From an uncultured Granulosicoccaceae bacterium (lineage in GTDB: Bacteria > Pseudomonadota > Gammaproteobacteria > Granulosicoccales > Granulosicoccaceae), in NCBI GenBank assembly GCA_937922015.1, contig CAKZVB010000113.1, forward strand, positions 1-64,000: a stretch of 64,000 nucleotides of DNA, given 5' to 3'. Below the pieces are notes generated by a model. It searched no databases, was not told the DNA's origin, and saw only the letters and a list, made by a program, of their open reading frames with translations. The position numbers were made by a program, and so were the translations under genes. Positions 6,877 through 14,780 of this stretch are shown here, piece by piece. Numbering within the stretch: the first letter of the stretch is position 1; the number at the start of each line of letters is the position of its first letter.

Positions 6877-9819
6877 ATGATAGTTATGCGCGGTTTTATT
6901 TTGTTAGTTTTATTTATTGCTTCTGCGGTAAATGCCAGCGAGGAACAATTACAGCTTGTAGAGAGCTTTTCAATGACCCAGGCCGCTGGGGATGGGTCAG
7001 TCATGGCGACAATTACAACCAACTCACAGAAGTTTATTTTGCAGTTGCAACCCGCCGTGTTCGGTAACGACACGGAATGGGTTAAAAACAGCGATCTCAC
7101 ATTACAATTCTACGAGGGCCGGATCGAGGGACAACCGCAGTCCTGGGCAAGGCTTACTGTCAACGGGGAGCGGGTGTATGGCATGGTTAAGTATCAGGGC
7201 CAGCATATTACGCTTTCTAACTACGACGAGCCGTATACAAGTTTTGCCGGGCCGGATTTACGGCGTAGTCTGGTCGATCGCTCCACACTTGCCAGCTCTT
7301 CACTTGCCAAGGCTGAAGGCCTGAATACAAATGGAGAACACTTTACACGTGTGTTGAAAATCGGGGTGGTAGTAGACCACCACTACGACGCTCAATATGA
7401 CGGCGACGGGGTGGCGCACGCGCTTAGCGTGGTTAACGCAACTGATGGCATTCTGCGTGAGAACCTTGAGCTGGCACTTAAAGTTGAAGCAGTAGTGCAA
7501 ACCCTGAATGAGGATTTTTCTAATGCAGAAGGCGCATCGACTGAGCAGTTGTTGCGTTTTAGAACCTTCAGACAGTCAATACCCGAACTCAGGGCCGACC
7601 TGGGACTGGTGCATCTGTTCAGCAATGCCCCGCGCAACAGCTCCGTCATCGGCAGGGCCTATTTAAGTACCGTGTGTTATACATCCGGATTCGATATCGG
7701 GGTATCGCTTGGCTATCCATTGAGCTCTCAACTGATGGCGCACGAGCTGGGCCACAACCTTGGCTCTGCACACGATACCCTCAATGGTTGTGAGGACGGG
7801 CCGCGCCGTATCATGTATCCGTACATCAATGATTCCAGAGAGTTCTCCACTTGTAGTATGGATAGTATGAACGCTCTGATGCGCCAGAGAGAGTGCTTTC
7901 TAACGGTTGTTCAATTGGCGATAAACGCGCTGCTTGTAGAGCGGACGGTTGTAGTGCAGGTGTCTAACTTAAATGAATCGGAACAAGTCTCTGAGGTATC
8001 GGTTGTGTTAGACAGAACCGACAATCTTATCAATGCAATACCTTCCAACTGCAGCGTAGATAACAACCAGATCATTTGCAGCATCCCGGCTCTTGCAGCC
8101 GGTGAAACTGTAGATATGCAATTCCCTGTCAGCGGCAATCCGGTAGGTGTCGTCAACGCATCGGTCAACGTGTCAAACAGTTTTGAGTATGATCTGTCGG
8201 ACAATACCTCGACGCTGGATTTAACTGATCTTCCCCAGGTTAATCCCGAAGGCCTATGTATAGATACAGACGGTGATGGCTTCGGGTGGAACGGTGTGAA
8301 GTCGTGCCGTACCCAGGTGATGCCACTGGATGGAGACGAACAGAAACCCGACTACATTAATGTGCAAACCGGAATTCCGGTTAACCTGGTGCAGGCGTTC
8401 TGGCGGCCGGCTGAGTTTATCGGCCAGGTCATCGAGTGTGTACCACACTATTGGAGCAGTGATGATCGTTTCTACAAAGCCGACAGCTCTATCATACGCA
8501 GATACCGTCATGAACTTGAAGATGGACAAAACTCACGCGGTACCGTTCAGGTGGCTACCTATGTGGCTGTCAGTGAAGAAGGGGATGCACCGGGTACCAT
8601 TGTTGAAGATCTCGACTGGAATATAGATAACGGACGATATTCTGGACCTGCGCCAGTGGAACGCAGCAGCTATGTACAAATTGTCGATGAAGCAGGTACA
8701 CGCTTTAACGCAACTCGCAGCTGGACCAGCAATATCTCCTTTGATCTTTGCCGCAGTTTCCCCGAGCCGTCGGGTTACTTTGTGCCTTCTGGAACCATCG
8801 ATATACCGATTGCCGGAGTGTGTATTGACACACCGCCACGCAATGACGGGTTTGGCTGGAATGGTGTCGACACCTGCAAAGTTGATCCGGATCTCGATGT
8901 CACCGGTAGTCGATCCGTTATCGTCAATTCACTGGACCAACCGATTCAGATAGACGGCTATCTCGACGACGCTGCCTGGCAGAGTGCGACAATGGCTGAC
9001 AGTGGTGGTAACGAACTACGAACCGGCGTTACTGTTTTCGGTTTGGATACCGAGCGAACATCAAGCTGGGCAATTGCCCATGACGCACTAAATCTATATA
9101 TCGCCGTAACGGTAAACGATGACACACCGATTAAAGATTCAGATCGATTTTATGACGATGACAGTATCGAGCTGTTTTTTGATGGAGGCTATCAAAGAAA
9201 CAGTCGCTACGATGATGACGACACACAGGTAATCCTGCGCGAAAACGGTGAGCGAACCGGCATTGTAGAGCGCAATATCGATATCGACTACAAACGGCGT
9301 TACGATGCCGAAGAACATCAGTATATCTACGAGATCAGACTTCTGAAGTCTTCGTTGCGACTTGGCACCGGAGAGTTCGGTTTTGAACTTCATATCAATG
9401 ATGACCAGGATGGCGATTTGCGTGACAACAAGTTCGGCTGGGCAGCAGAGCCCGGTGCAGATACCCAGTGGTACGATATGTCCGTCATGGGCCACGCGTG
9501 TTTTGAAGGTGGCGGGGCCACTGAAAACTGCCTGCTAAGCACAAGCAGAGAATGTATTGATAGCGATGGTGATGGTTGGGGCTGGAACGGGGTCGAGAGT
9601 TGTCGCATTTGTGTTGACACCGATCCCGTGGGTGATGGCTGGGGATGGAACGGAGCCGAAAGCTGCAGGATAGAGTGCATAGATACCGACCCGCAAGGAG
9701 ACGGATGGGGTTGGGATGGCACCAAAAGTTGTCGCATCCGTTCTGCAACGACTTGCATTGATACGGACCCGGTCGGTGATGGTTGGGGTTGGAATGGTGT
9801 GGAGTCTTGTCGCTTGTAG
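6877..9819 (+). CDS. Secreted zinc metalloprotease with CBM9-like domain and Cys-bracketed GDGWGWNG repeats
   Basis: A 980-residue exported protease. A signal peptide (GFILLVLFIASAVNA) opens it; ATG 6886 is an alternative start giving a tidier signal. A propeptide-like region precedes a reprolysin/metzincin domain (about 155-345) with the zinc motif HELGHNLGSAHD at 289-300 and a Met-turn RIMYPY at 311-316. Then comes a DUF11/CARDB-like beta-sandwich (345-455) and a second beta region (480-640). A CBM9-like domain (about 680-875) starts PIQIDGYLDDAAW and contains DDSIELFFD. Six copies of a motif C-[IV]-D-(5-7)-G-[DF/W]-G-W-[ND]-G-x-x-[ST]-C occur at 461-478, 649-668, 893-910, 912-931, 934-953 and 960-979. 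The likely role is degrading extracellular protein, with the CBM9-like part binding polysaccharide. The Asp-rich repeats may bind calcium. It is not in an operon. Confidence 0.85.
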   Translation: MIVMRGFILLVLFIASAVNASEEQLQLVESFSMTQAAGDGSVMATITTNSQKFILQLQPAVFGNDTEWVKNSDLTLQFYEGRIEGQPQSWARLTVNGERVYGMVKYQGQHITLSNYDEPYTSFAGPDLRRSLVDRSTLASSSLAKAEGLNTNGEHFTRVLKIGVVVDHHYDAQYDGDGVAHALSVVNATDGILRENLELALKVEAVVQTLNEDFSNAEGASTEQLLRFRTFRQSIPELRADLGLVHLFSNAPRNSSVIGRAYLSTVCYTSGFDIGVSLGYPLSSQLMAHELGHNLGSAHDTLNGCEDGPRRIMYPYINDSREFSTCSMDSMNALMRQRECFLTVVQLAINALLVERTVVVQVSNLNESEQVSEVSVVLDRTDNLINAIPSNCSVDNNQIICSIPALAAGETVDMQFPVSGNPVGVVNASVNVSNSFEYDLSDNTSTLDLTDLPQVNPEGLCIDTDGDGFGWNGVKSCRTQVMPLDGDEQKPDYINVQTGIPVNLVQAFWRPAEFIGQVIECVPHYWSSDDRFYKADSSIIRRYRHELEDGQNSRGTVQVATYVAVSEEGDAPGTIVEDLDWNIDNGRYSGPAPVERSSYVQIVDEAGTRFNATRSWTSNISFDLCRSFPEPSGYFVPSGTIDIPIAGVCIDTPPRNDGFGWNGVDTCKVDPDLDVTGSRSVIVNSLDQPIQIDGYLDDAAWQSATMADSGGNELRTGVTVFGLDTERTSSWAIAHDALNLYIAVTVNDDTPIKDSDRFYDDDSIELFFDGGYQRNSRYDDDDTQVILRENGERTGIVERNIDIDYKRRYDAEEHQYIYEIRLLKSSLRLGTGEFGFELHINDDQDGDLRDNKFGWAAEPGADTQWYDMSVMGHACFEGGGATENCLLSTSRECIDSDGDGWGWNGVESCRICVDTDPVGDGWGWNGAESCRIECIDTDPQGDGWGWDGTKSCRIRSATTCIDTDPVGDGWGWNGVESCRL
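9553..9816 (+). repeat. Tandem coding repeats (about 60 bp), metalloprotease C-terminus
   Basis: Four consecutive units each encode a Cys-bracketed Asp/Gly/Trp motif (for example TDPVGDGWGWNGVESC). Two earlier, dispersed copies lie near 8257-8310 and 8821-8880. Nucleotide similarity between units is high enough to allow copy-number change by slippage or recombination. Confidence 0.85.
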
Positions 9820-9821
9820 TG

Positions 9822-9854
9822 ACAACACTCGCGGCACTCAGCCTGTAGTGTTGT
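9822..9854 (+). terminator. Hairpin just after the metalloprotease stop
   Basis: ACAACACT (9822-9829) pairs perfectly with AGTGTTGT (9847-9854) across a 17-base loop, starting two bases after the stop codon. The T-run afterwards is short, so termination is plausible but not certain. Confidence 0.4.
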
Positions 9855-10019
9855 TTGCCGCTCAACCGCCGGCAAGCTAATAAGCTATGCAGATCGACAG
9901 TGCATTACGTTAAAGGATGCACCTGGAAATTCAATTGATTTATATGGCGTATGATTTATACGGCGTATTCAGAGTAGCGATTGATTCGAGCGCGTCGCGT
10001 GCAGATCCCGCAGGTCTTG

Positions 10020-11342
10020 CTACACCGCGGTGCGTCGGAAATCATTCAGGCCATCACAAATGGCTGTCATAAACCTTGCCGCTTCTGCACCGTCTGCCAC
10101 CCGGTGATCAAAACTCAGGCTAAGCGGCTGAATGCGGCGTGGTTTAAATTCCTCGCCGTCCCAGACTGGTTGTATTTCGGAACGCGGCAAACCGAGAATG
10201 GCTGCCTCCGGTGCGTTGATTATCGGTGTGAAGTTAGTACCGCCAATGCTGCCCAGTGAAGAAATGGTAAACGTGGCTCCCTGCATGTCACCAGGCGCAA
10301 GTGCTCCACCTCTGGCCGCCTCGGCGAAGTGCGCCATTTCGTTGCCAATCTGGCGCACGCCTTTTTTATCAGCGCCTTTCAGCACAGGTACCAGTAAGCC
10401 CCCGGGAGTGTCGACAGCGACTCCAATGTTCCAGTACTGCTTCAGGATCAGTTGATCTGCCTCTAGTGACGCATTAAATACAGGATAAGCTTTGAGCGCA
10501 CTCACTACCGCTTTAACCGCAAATGACAGCAAAGTTATTTTGGCATCCCGGTCCGTTGCTTCGCTGTTTAATTGTCTGCGAAACGATTCGGTGTCGGTGA
10601 TATCGGTTTTGTCAAAATAAGTAACGTGCGGAATCAGCATGGCATTGCGGGCGAGAGCCGGCCCTGACTTTCTGGCAATACGGTTAAGATCTATCCGCTC
10701 AATCTTTCCAAATTTACCATGATCAACCACCGGCCACTCTGGAAACGCCGCAATCGTGGCACTGATTTGAGAAGGGGCACTGCCGTGCTTTTCGTACAAC
10801 CGGGCTTTCACAAACGCCTTTACATCATTGTGCGTGACTCTCTGTTTCGGACCGGTGCCCGGTACATTCGACACTTCAATCCCCAGCTCTCTTGCCAGTT
10901 TGCGAACCGATGGCGACGCATAGACAAGCACGTGTTTGTTAGTTGTGTTGTCTTCGGAAGGCGGACGCTCTGTTTTATAGGTAACAGGTTCAGGATCAGT
11001 GCCTGCCGCTACTGAAGCAGCCGGACGCTCAGTGAATAAAGTGCTGGCTTCGGATTGATCCACATCCGGTGGCTGAGGTCGTGTTGCTGATGCTGTTTGA
11101 TCGATCGGCTCGACTGTAGCGATAACAGTGCCTTCATTGACCTTATCGTTTTCAAGGACTTTAACTTCAACGATTTTTCCACTGATGTCTGCAGGAATTT
11201 CCACTGTAGCCTTGTCGGTTTCCACGACTACCATGGTATCTCCGTGGGTGACCATATCTCCGGGCGCGACAGTAATTTCAATGACAGACACATCAGAAAA
11301 ATCACCGATATCAGGAACTTTTATTTCTGCAGTAGTTGCCAT
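10020..11342 (-). CDS. aceF: 2-oxoacid dehydrogenase E2 (dihydrolipoyl acyltransferase), single lipoyl domain
   Basis: E2 core enzyme, 440 residues, which transfers the acyl group from lipoate to CoA. An N-terminal lipoyl domain (about 4-77) carries the lipoyl-lysine in ETDKATVEIP (Lys44). A variable linker follows, then a peripheral-subunit-binding domain (about 140-182, YASPSVRKLARELG...VTHNDVKAF). The catalytic domain ends with SFDHRVADG (His413, Asp417). It has one lipoyl domain, against two in the E2 encoded at 23534. It starts 12 bp after the stop of the E1 gene upstream, so the two form an operon. No E3 gene is adjacent; the complex would have to borrow E3, for instance from 25265. It may serve a 2-oxoacid other than pyruvate (see the E1 entry). 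Confidence 0.93.
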   Translation of the reverse strand: MATTAEIKVPDIGDFSDVSVIEITVAPGDMVTHGDTMVVVETDKATVEIPADISGKIVEVKVLENDKVNEGTVIATVEPIDQTASATRPQPPDVDQSEASTLFTERPAASVAAGTDPEPVTYKTERPPSEDNTTNKHVLVYASPSVRKLARELGIEVSNVPGTGPKQRVTHNDVKAFVKARLYEKHGSAPSQISATIAAFPEWPVVDHGKFGKIERIDLNRIARKSGPALARNAMLIPHVTYFDKTDITDTESFRRQLNSEATDRDAKITLLSFAVKAVVSALKAYPVFNASLEADQLILKQYWNIGVAVDTPGGLLVPVLKGADKKGVRQIGNEMAHFAEAARGGALAPGDMQGATFTISSLGSIGGTNFTPIINAPEAAILGLPRSEIQPVWDGEEFKPRRIQPLSLSFDHRVADGAEAARFMTAICDGLNDFRRTAV

Positions 11343-11354
11343 GATCGATTACCT

Positions 11355-14021
11355 TCAAACAGTCCAGGGGGCGGGATTGCTCTGCTCAATGCCAAGCTTT
11401 TCGATGGCGGTTGCTTTCACAGAAGCTTCCTGCTCTCCTTTTGTTACCAACGCATCGATGGCAGCAAGTGCAATATGCTCTTTATCCACCTCAAAAAATC
11501 TTCTTAGCGCCGGCCTGTTCGCAGAACGTCCGTAACCATCTGTACCGAGAATGGTTATTGGTACTGTGACGAAAGGTGCTATTTGTTGCGGCACCGCACG
11601 CACATAATCTGTCGCTACAACCAAAGGTATGTCTTCACCTAATTGCTGACTGAGGTAACTTTTTGCCTGCGGGGTATCGGTGCACAAGCGATTGTCTCTT
11701 TCCACAGCGATGGCATCACGAGCCAGCTCATTGAAACTGGTAACGCTAAATACATCAGCGATAATATTAAACTGTTCTTCTAAAAGTTCCGCGGCTGCTA
11801 TAACCTCACGCAAAATTGTGCCTGAACCCATCAACTGTACCGATGGAGTGCCTATACCGGCTTTGAATTTATACAAACCTTTGATGATGTTCTGCTTAAC
11901 ACCGTCGGGAATAGAAGGCTGTGCGTAATTTTCATTCATCACAGTCAAGTAGAAGAACTCATCACGTTTCTCTGCCATCATGCGCTGCAAACCATACTCC
12001 ACAATAACCGCAAGCTCATAGGCAAAGCACGGATCGTACGCCCGGCAGCTTGGAACAGTCGAAGCCAGAAGATGGCTTGATCCGTCCTGATGCTGCAGCC
12101 CTTCACCGGATAGCGTGGTGCGTCCCGCTGTAGCACCCAGAAGAAACCCCCGTGCTCGCTGATCTGCCGCTGCCCAGATCTGATCGCCAACACGCTGAAA
12201 GCCGAACATTGAATAGAAAATGTAGAACGGCATTAGCTCAATATTATGAATCGAATAGGCAGTGGCTGCCGAGGTCCATGTGCTGATAGCGCTGGCCTCG
12301 TTAATGCCCTCCTGAATCAGCTGACCGTCAAGCGCTTCTTTGTAATACATAATAGTGCCTGCATCTTCAGGCTCGTAGCGCTGTCCCTCGGTGGAATAAA
12401 TACCAACTTGTCTGAACAAAGAATCCATGCCAAATGTACGTGCTTCATCGGCCACAATCGGTACCACACGCGCTCCGAAATTTTTATCTTTCAACAAACC
12501 GCTGATCATGCGCACCACTGCCATTGTTGTAGACATTTCCTTACCGTCGGCCTGTAACGCAAACTTAGCGTAATTGTCTATCGGTGGCAGCGCCGCTGTT
12601 GTGGTAGTCGCTTGTGAGTAACGCTTCGGCATGGCGCCACCAAGATCGGCGCGACGCTCTTTGAGGTAGGCGATTTCGTGGCTGTTATCTGAAGGTTGAA
12701 TAAACTCCAGCGACTGTACCTGCTGATCGCTTAGCGGAAGGTCAAAGCGATCACGAAAATTCATCAATGCTTCAACATCAAGCTTCTTTGCCTGGTGTGC
12801 AATCATACGGCTTTCACCGGCACCACCCATACCGAACCCTTTTTTGGTCTTGGCCAGTATCACTGTGGGCTGCCCTTTATGGGCCTTGGCAGCTGCGAAT
12901 GCCGCATAGATTTTTTTTACATCGTGACCACCGCGACGTAATTGATGTATTTCATCGTCACTCAGGTGTGCGACCAGTGCGGCGCTTTGAGGGTCTGCAT
13001 CAAAGAACTTCTTGCGGTTATAGTCGCCATCTTTAGAGCCGAGGTTCTGATATTCACCATCAACAGTCTCTGCAAAACGACGCAACAGAACGTTGTCTTT
13101 GTCGGAGGCAAACAACGGGTCCCACTCGGATCCCCAGAGCACTTTAATCACGTTCCAGCCAGCACCGACAAACAGTGCTTCAAGTTCCTGAATGATCTGA
13201 CCGTTTCCTCTAACCGGCCCGTCGAGTCGTTGCAGGTTACAGTTAACCACGAAGGTCAGGTTATCGAGCTTTTCTCTCGCCGCCAGCGTTAAGCCACCGA
13301 CTGACTCGGGCTCGTCCATTTCGCCGTCGCCAAAAAAGCCCCAGACATGTCGGTTACCGGTATTGGCAAGACCTCTGGCGTTAATGTAGTTCATTGCACG
13401 CGCCTGACTGATCGCAGACATTGCCGCCAGCCCCATTGATGCACCGGGTATCTGCCAGTAGTCATCCATCAGCCACGGATGCGGATATGAACTTAAGCCG
13501 TTACCCGGCACTTCCTGTCGGTAATTACACAGTTGTTCTTCTGACAACCGCCCTTCAAAGAACGAACGCGCATATAACGCCGGAGCACTATGCGCCTGGA
13601 CATAGAGTAAGTCGCCGTCAAAGTCATCGGTCCGGGCTCTGAAAAAGTGGTTAAACCCCACTTCAAGCAACTCGGCCGCCGAGGCATAAGTGGCAATATG
13701 GCCGCCGAGTTCCCCGTAGGCCCGGTTCGCGCGCACCACCATTGCAAGCGCGTTCCAGCGAATCATGCTGTTGAGTCTCTGCTCAATAGCCAGATCACCG
13801 GGATAGGCTGGCTGTTGTGAAACCGGAATCGTATTTCTGTAGGAAGAGTAAGGCAGGGCCTGGGTTGAGATACCCAACCGACGCGCACGATCCTGCAGGC
13901 GCGAAAGCACAAAATGAGCGCGCTTCGGTCCCTGCACCGAGCTTAGTGCCTCAAGTGACTCTACCCAGTCGTTGGTTTCCATAGGGTCGGAGTCGACCTG
14001 TAAGGTTCTCTTGTTCTCCAT
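11355..14021 (-). CDS. aceE: Homodimeric 2-oxoacid dehydrogenase E1 (AceE family), possible MdeB-like paralogue
   Basis: Thiamine-diphosphate-dependent E1 of the homodimeric (AceE) type, 888 residues, the usual family length. It carries the ThDP motif GDGEMDEPES followed about 30 residues later by NCNLQRLDGPVRGNG, and the typical HSAPALYARSFFEGRLSEEQ segment. It heads an operon with the E2 gene at 10020 and is divergent from an Lrp-type regulator at 14169. That arrangement recalls mdeB/mdeR of Pseudomonas putida, where an AceE homologue next to an Lrp-type gene was described as a 2-oxobutyrate dehydrogenase in methionine breakdown. A complete pyruvate set lies at 20858-27001, so a specialised substrate is plausible here. 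GAGAGACGG precedes the ATG. Pyruvate remains the alternative. Confidence 0.93.
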   Translation of the reverse strand: MENKRTLQVDSDPMETNDWVESLEALSSVQGPKRAHFVLSRLQDRARRLGISTQALPYSSYRNTIPVSQQPAYPGDLAIEQRLNSMIRWNALAMVVRANRAYGELGGHIATYASAAELLEVGFNHFFRARTDDFDGDLLYVQAHSAPALYARSFFEGRLSEEQLCNYRQEVPGNGLSSYPHPWLMDDYWQIPGASMGLAAMSAISQARAMNYINARGLANTGNRHVWGFFGDGEMDEPESVGGLTLAAREKLDNLTFVVNCNLQRLDGPVRGNGQIIQELEALFVGAGWNVIKVLWGSEWDPLFASDKDNVLLRRFAETVDGEYQNLGSKDGDYNRKKFFDADPQSAALVAHLSDDEIHQLRRGGHDVKKIYAAFAAAKAHKGQPTVILAKTKKGFGMGGAGESRMIAHQAKKLDVEALMNFRDRFDLPLSDQQVQSLEFIQPSDNSHEIAYLKERRADLGGAMPKRYSQATTTTAALPPIDNYAKFALQADGKEMSTTMAVVRMISGLLKDKNFGARVVPIVADEARTFGMDSLFRQVGIYSTEGQRYEPEDAGTIMYYKEALDGQLIQEGINEASAISTWTSAATAYSIHNIELMPFYIFYSMFGFQRVGDQIWAAADQRARGFLLGATAGRTTLSGEGLQHQDGSSHLLASTVPSCRAYDPCFAYELAVIVEYGLQRMMAEKRDEFFYLTVMNENYAQPSIPDGVKQNIIKGLYKFKAGIGTPSVQLMGSGTILREVIAAAELLEEQFNIIADVFSVTSFNELARDAIAVERDNRLCTDTPQAKSYLSQQLGEDIPLVVATDYVRAVPQQIAPFVTVPITILGTDGYGRSANRPALRRFFEVDKEHIALAAIDALVTKGEQEASVKATAIEKLGIEQSNPAPWTV

Positions 14022-14168
14022 CCGTCTCTCTGTCTTGCTTCTGAGCTACCAATAAACGTAGTTTACGAATGTTCTTTGAGCGAATTACTGCAAATAGGGC
14101 TAGTAAGGAGAGCATTATTAGAGTTTTGTGTTATTTTTTATATAAATATTAGAGGAATCATCTAAGCA
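14022..14168 (+). promoter_or_regulatory. Divergent control region between aceE paralogue and Lrp-type gene
   Basis: 147 bp separate the two divergent starts. The half nearer the regulator is very AT-rich (ATTTTTTATATAAATATT), as Lrp-family sites and promoters often are. I cannot point to a specific operator with confidence. Confidence 0.45.
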
Positions 14169-14630
14169 ATGGCCGATATTCTGGATAAAACCGATAGAAA
14201 AATTCTGCAGCAGCTGCAGCGAAACGCCAGAATTTCCCACCAGGACTTGGCCGATCAGATTGGCCTTTCGCCCACTCCATGCGCACGACGGGTCAAAAAC
14301 CTGGAGAAACGGGGCGTTATAAAAGGGTATTCCGCTATCGTTGATGAGGCGCAAATGGGCTATGGCTTCAGCGTTTTCGTTTCGGTACAGCTGGATCATC
14401 AGACCGATGATCGTTTGCTGAAATTTGAATCAGAGATCGCGCAGTTTCCGGAGGTCATGGATTGCTGGCTCATGACCGGTAATCGCGACTACCTACTGCG
14501 ACTGGCTATTGCCGACTTATCTGAGTTCGAGCGCTTTCTGACAGGTCGGCTAACCAAGGTCGAAGGGGTGGCGTCTCTTGAGTCGTCTATTCCGATACGG
14601 CGGGTTAAGGAGCAGCGAGCTCGGTTGTAG
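14169..14630 (+). CDS. Lrp/AsnC-family transcriptional regulator
   Basis: A 153-residue feast/famine regulator. The N-terminal DNA-binding domain is clear: LDKTDRKILQQLQRNARISH, then LADQIGLSPTPCARRVKNLE and KRGVIKGYSAIVD (about 5-60). The C-terminal RAM domain follows (FSVFVSVQLDHQ, then FPEVMDCWLMTGNRDYLLRL). Such proteins sense amino acids and act on adjacent divergent genes. The neighbour is the AceE/AceF operon at 10020-14021, so it probably controls degradation of an amino-acid-derived 2-oxoacid. MdeR and BkdR are family relatives with that kind of job. The 3' end faces the long OmpA-domain gene, with a shared terminator between them. Confidence 0.92.
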   Translation: MADILDKTDRKILQQLQRNARISHQDLADQIGLSPTPCARRVKNLEKRGVIKGYSAIVDEAQMGYGFSVFVSVQLDHQTDDRLLKFESEIAQFPEVMDCWLMTGNRDYLLRLAIADLSEFERFLTGRLTKVEGVASLESSIPIRRVKEQRARL

Positions 14631-14721
14631 TGAACGCCGACTGCCAGGAGATATAATCAGCTGCTTACACAAAGTACGTAAGCTGTAACCTGCAAAGCTA
14701 CATAATAAACATCATAAAAAA

Positions 14722-14752
14722 GGCCGAACAACATGTTCAGCCTTAATTTTTG
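14722..14752. terminator. Bidirectional Rho-independent terminator
   Basis: The hairpin arms GGCCGAAC and GTTCAGCC (one mismatch) surround a five-base loop at 14722-14742. An A-run lies on one side (read as T-run on the minus strand) and AATTTTT on the other. It lies between convergent genes, the Lrp-type regulator and the coiled-coil/OmpA protein, and would stop both. Confidence 0.8.
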
Positions 14753-14780
14753 CATTACCCGATCAAGTTAAAAACACGAC

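Noticed and set aside
9390..9875. Open frames opposite the metalloprotease repeats
   Set aside because: They arise from the repeated GAT/GGT/TGG codons and have a repetitive, Pro/His/Ser-rich product without homology.
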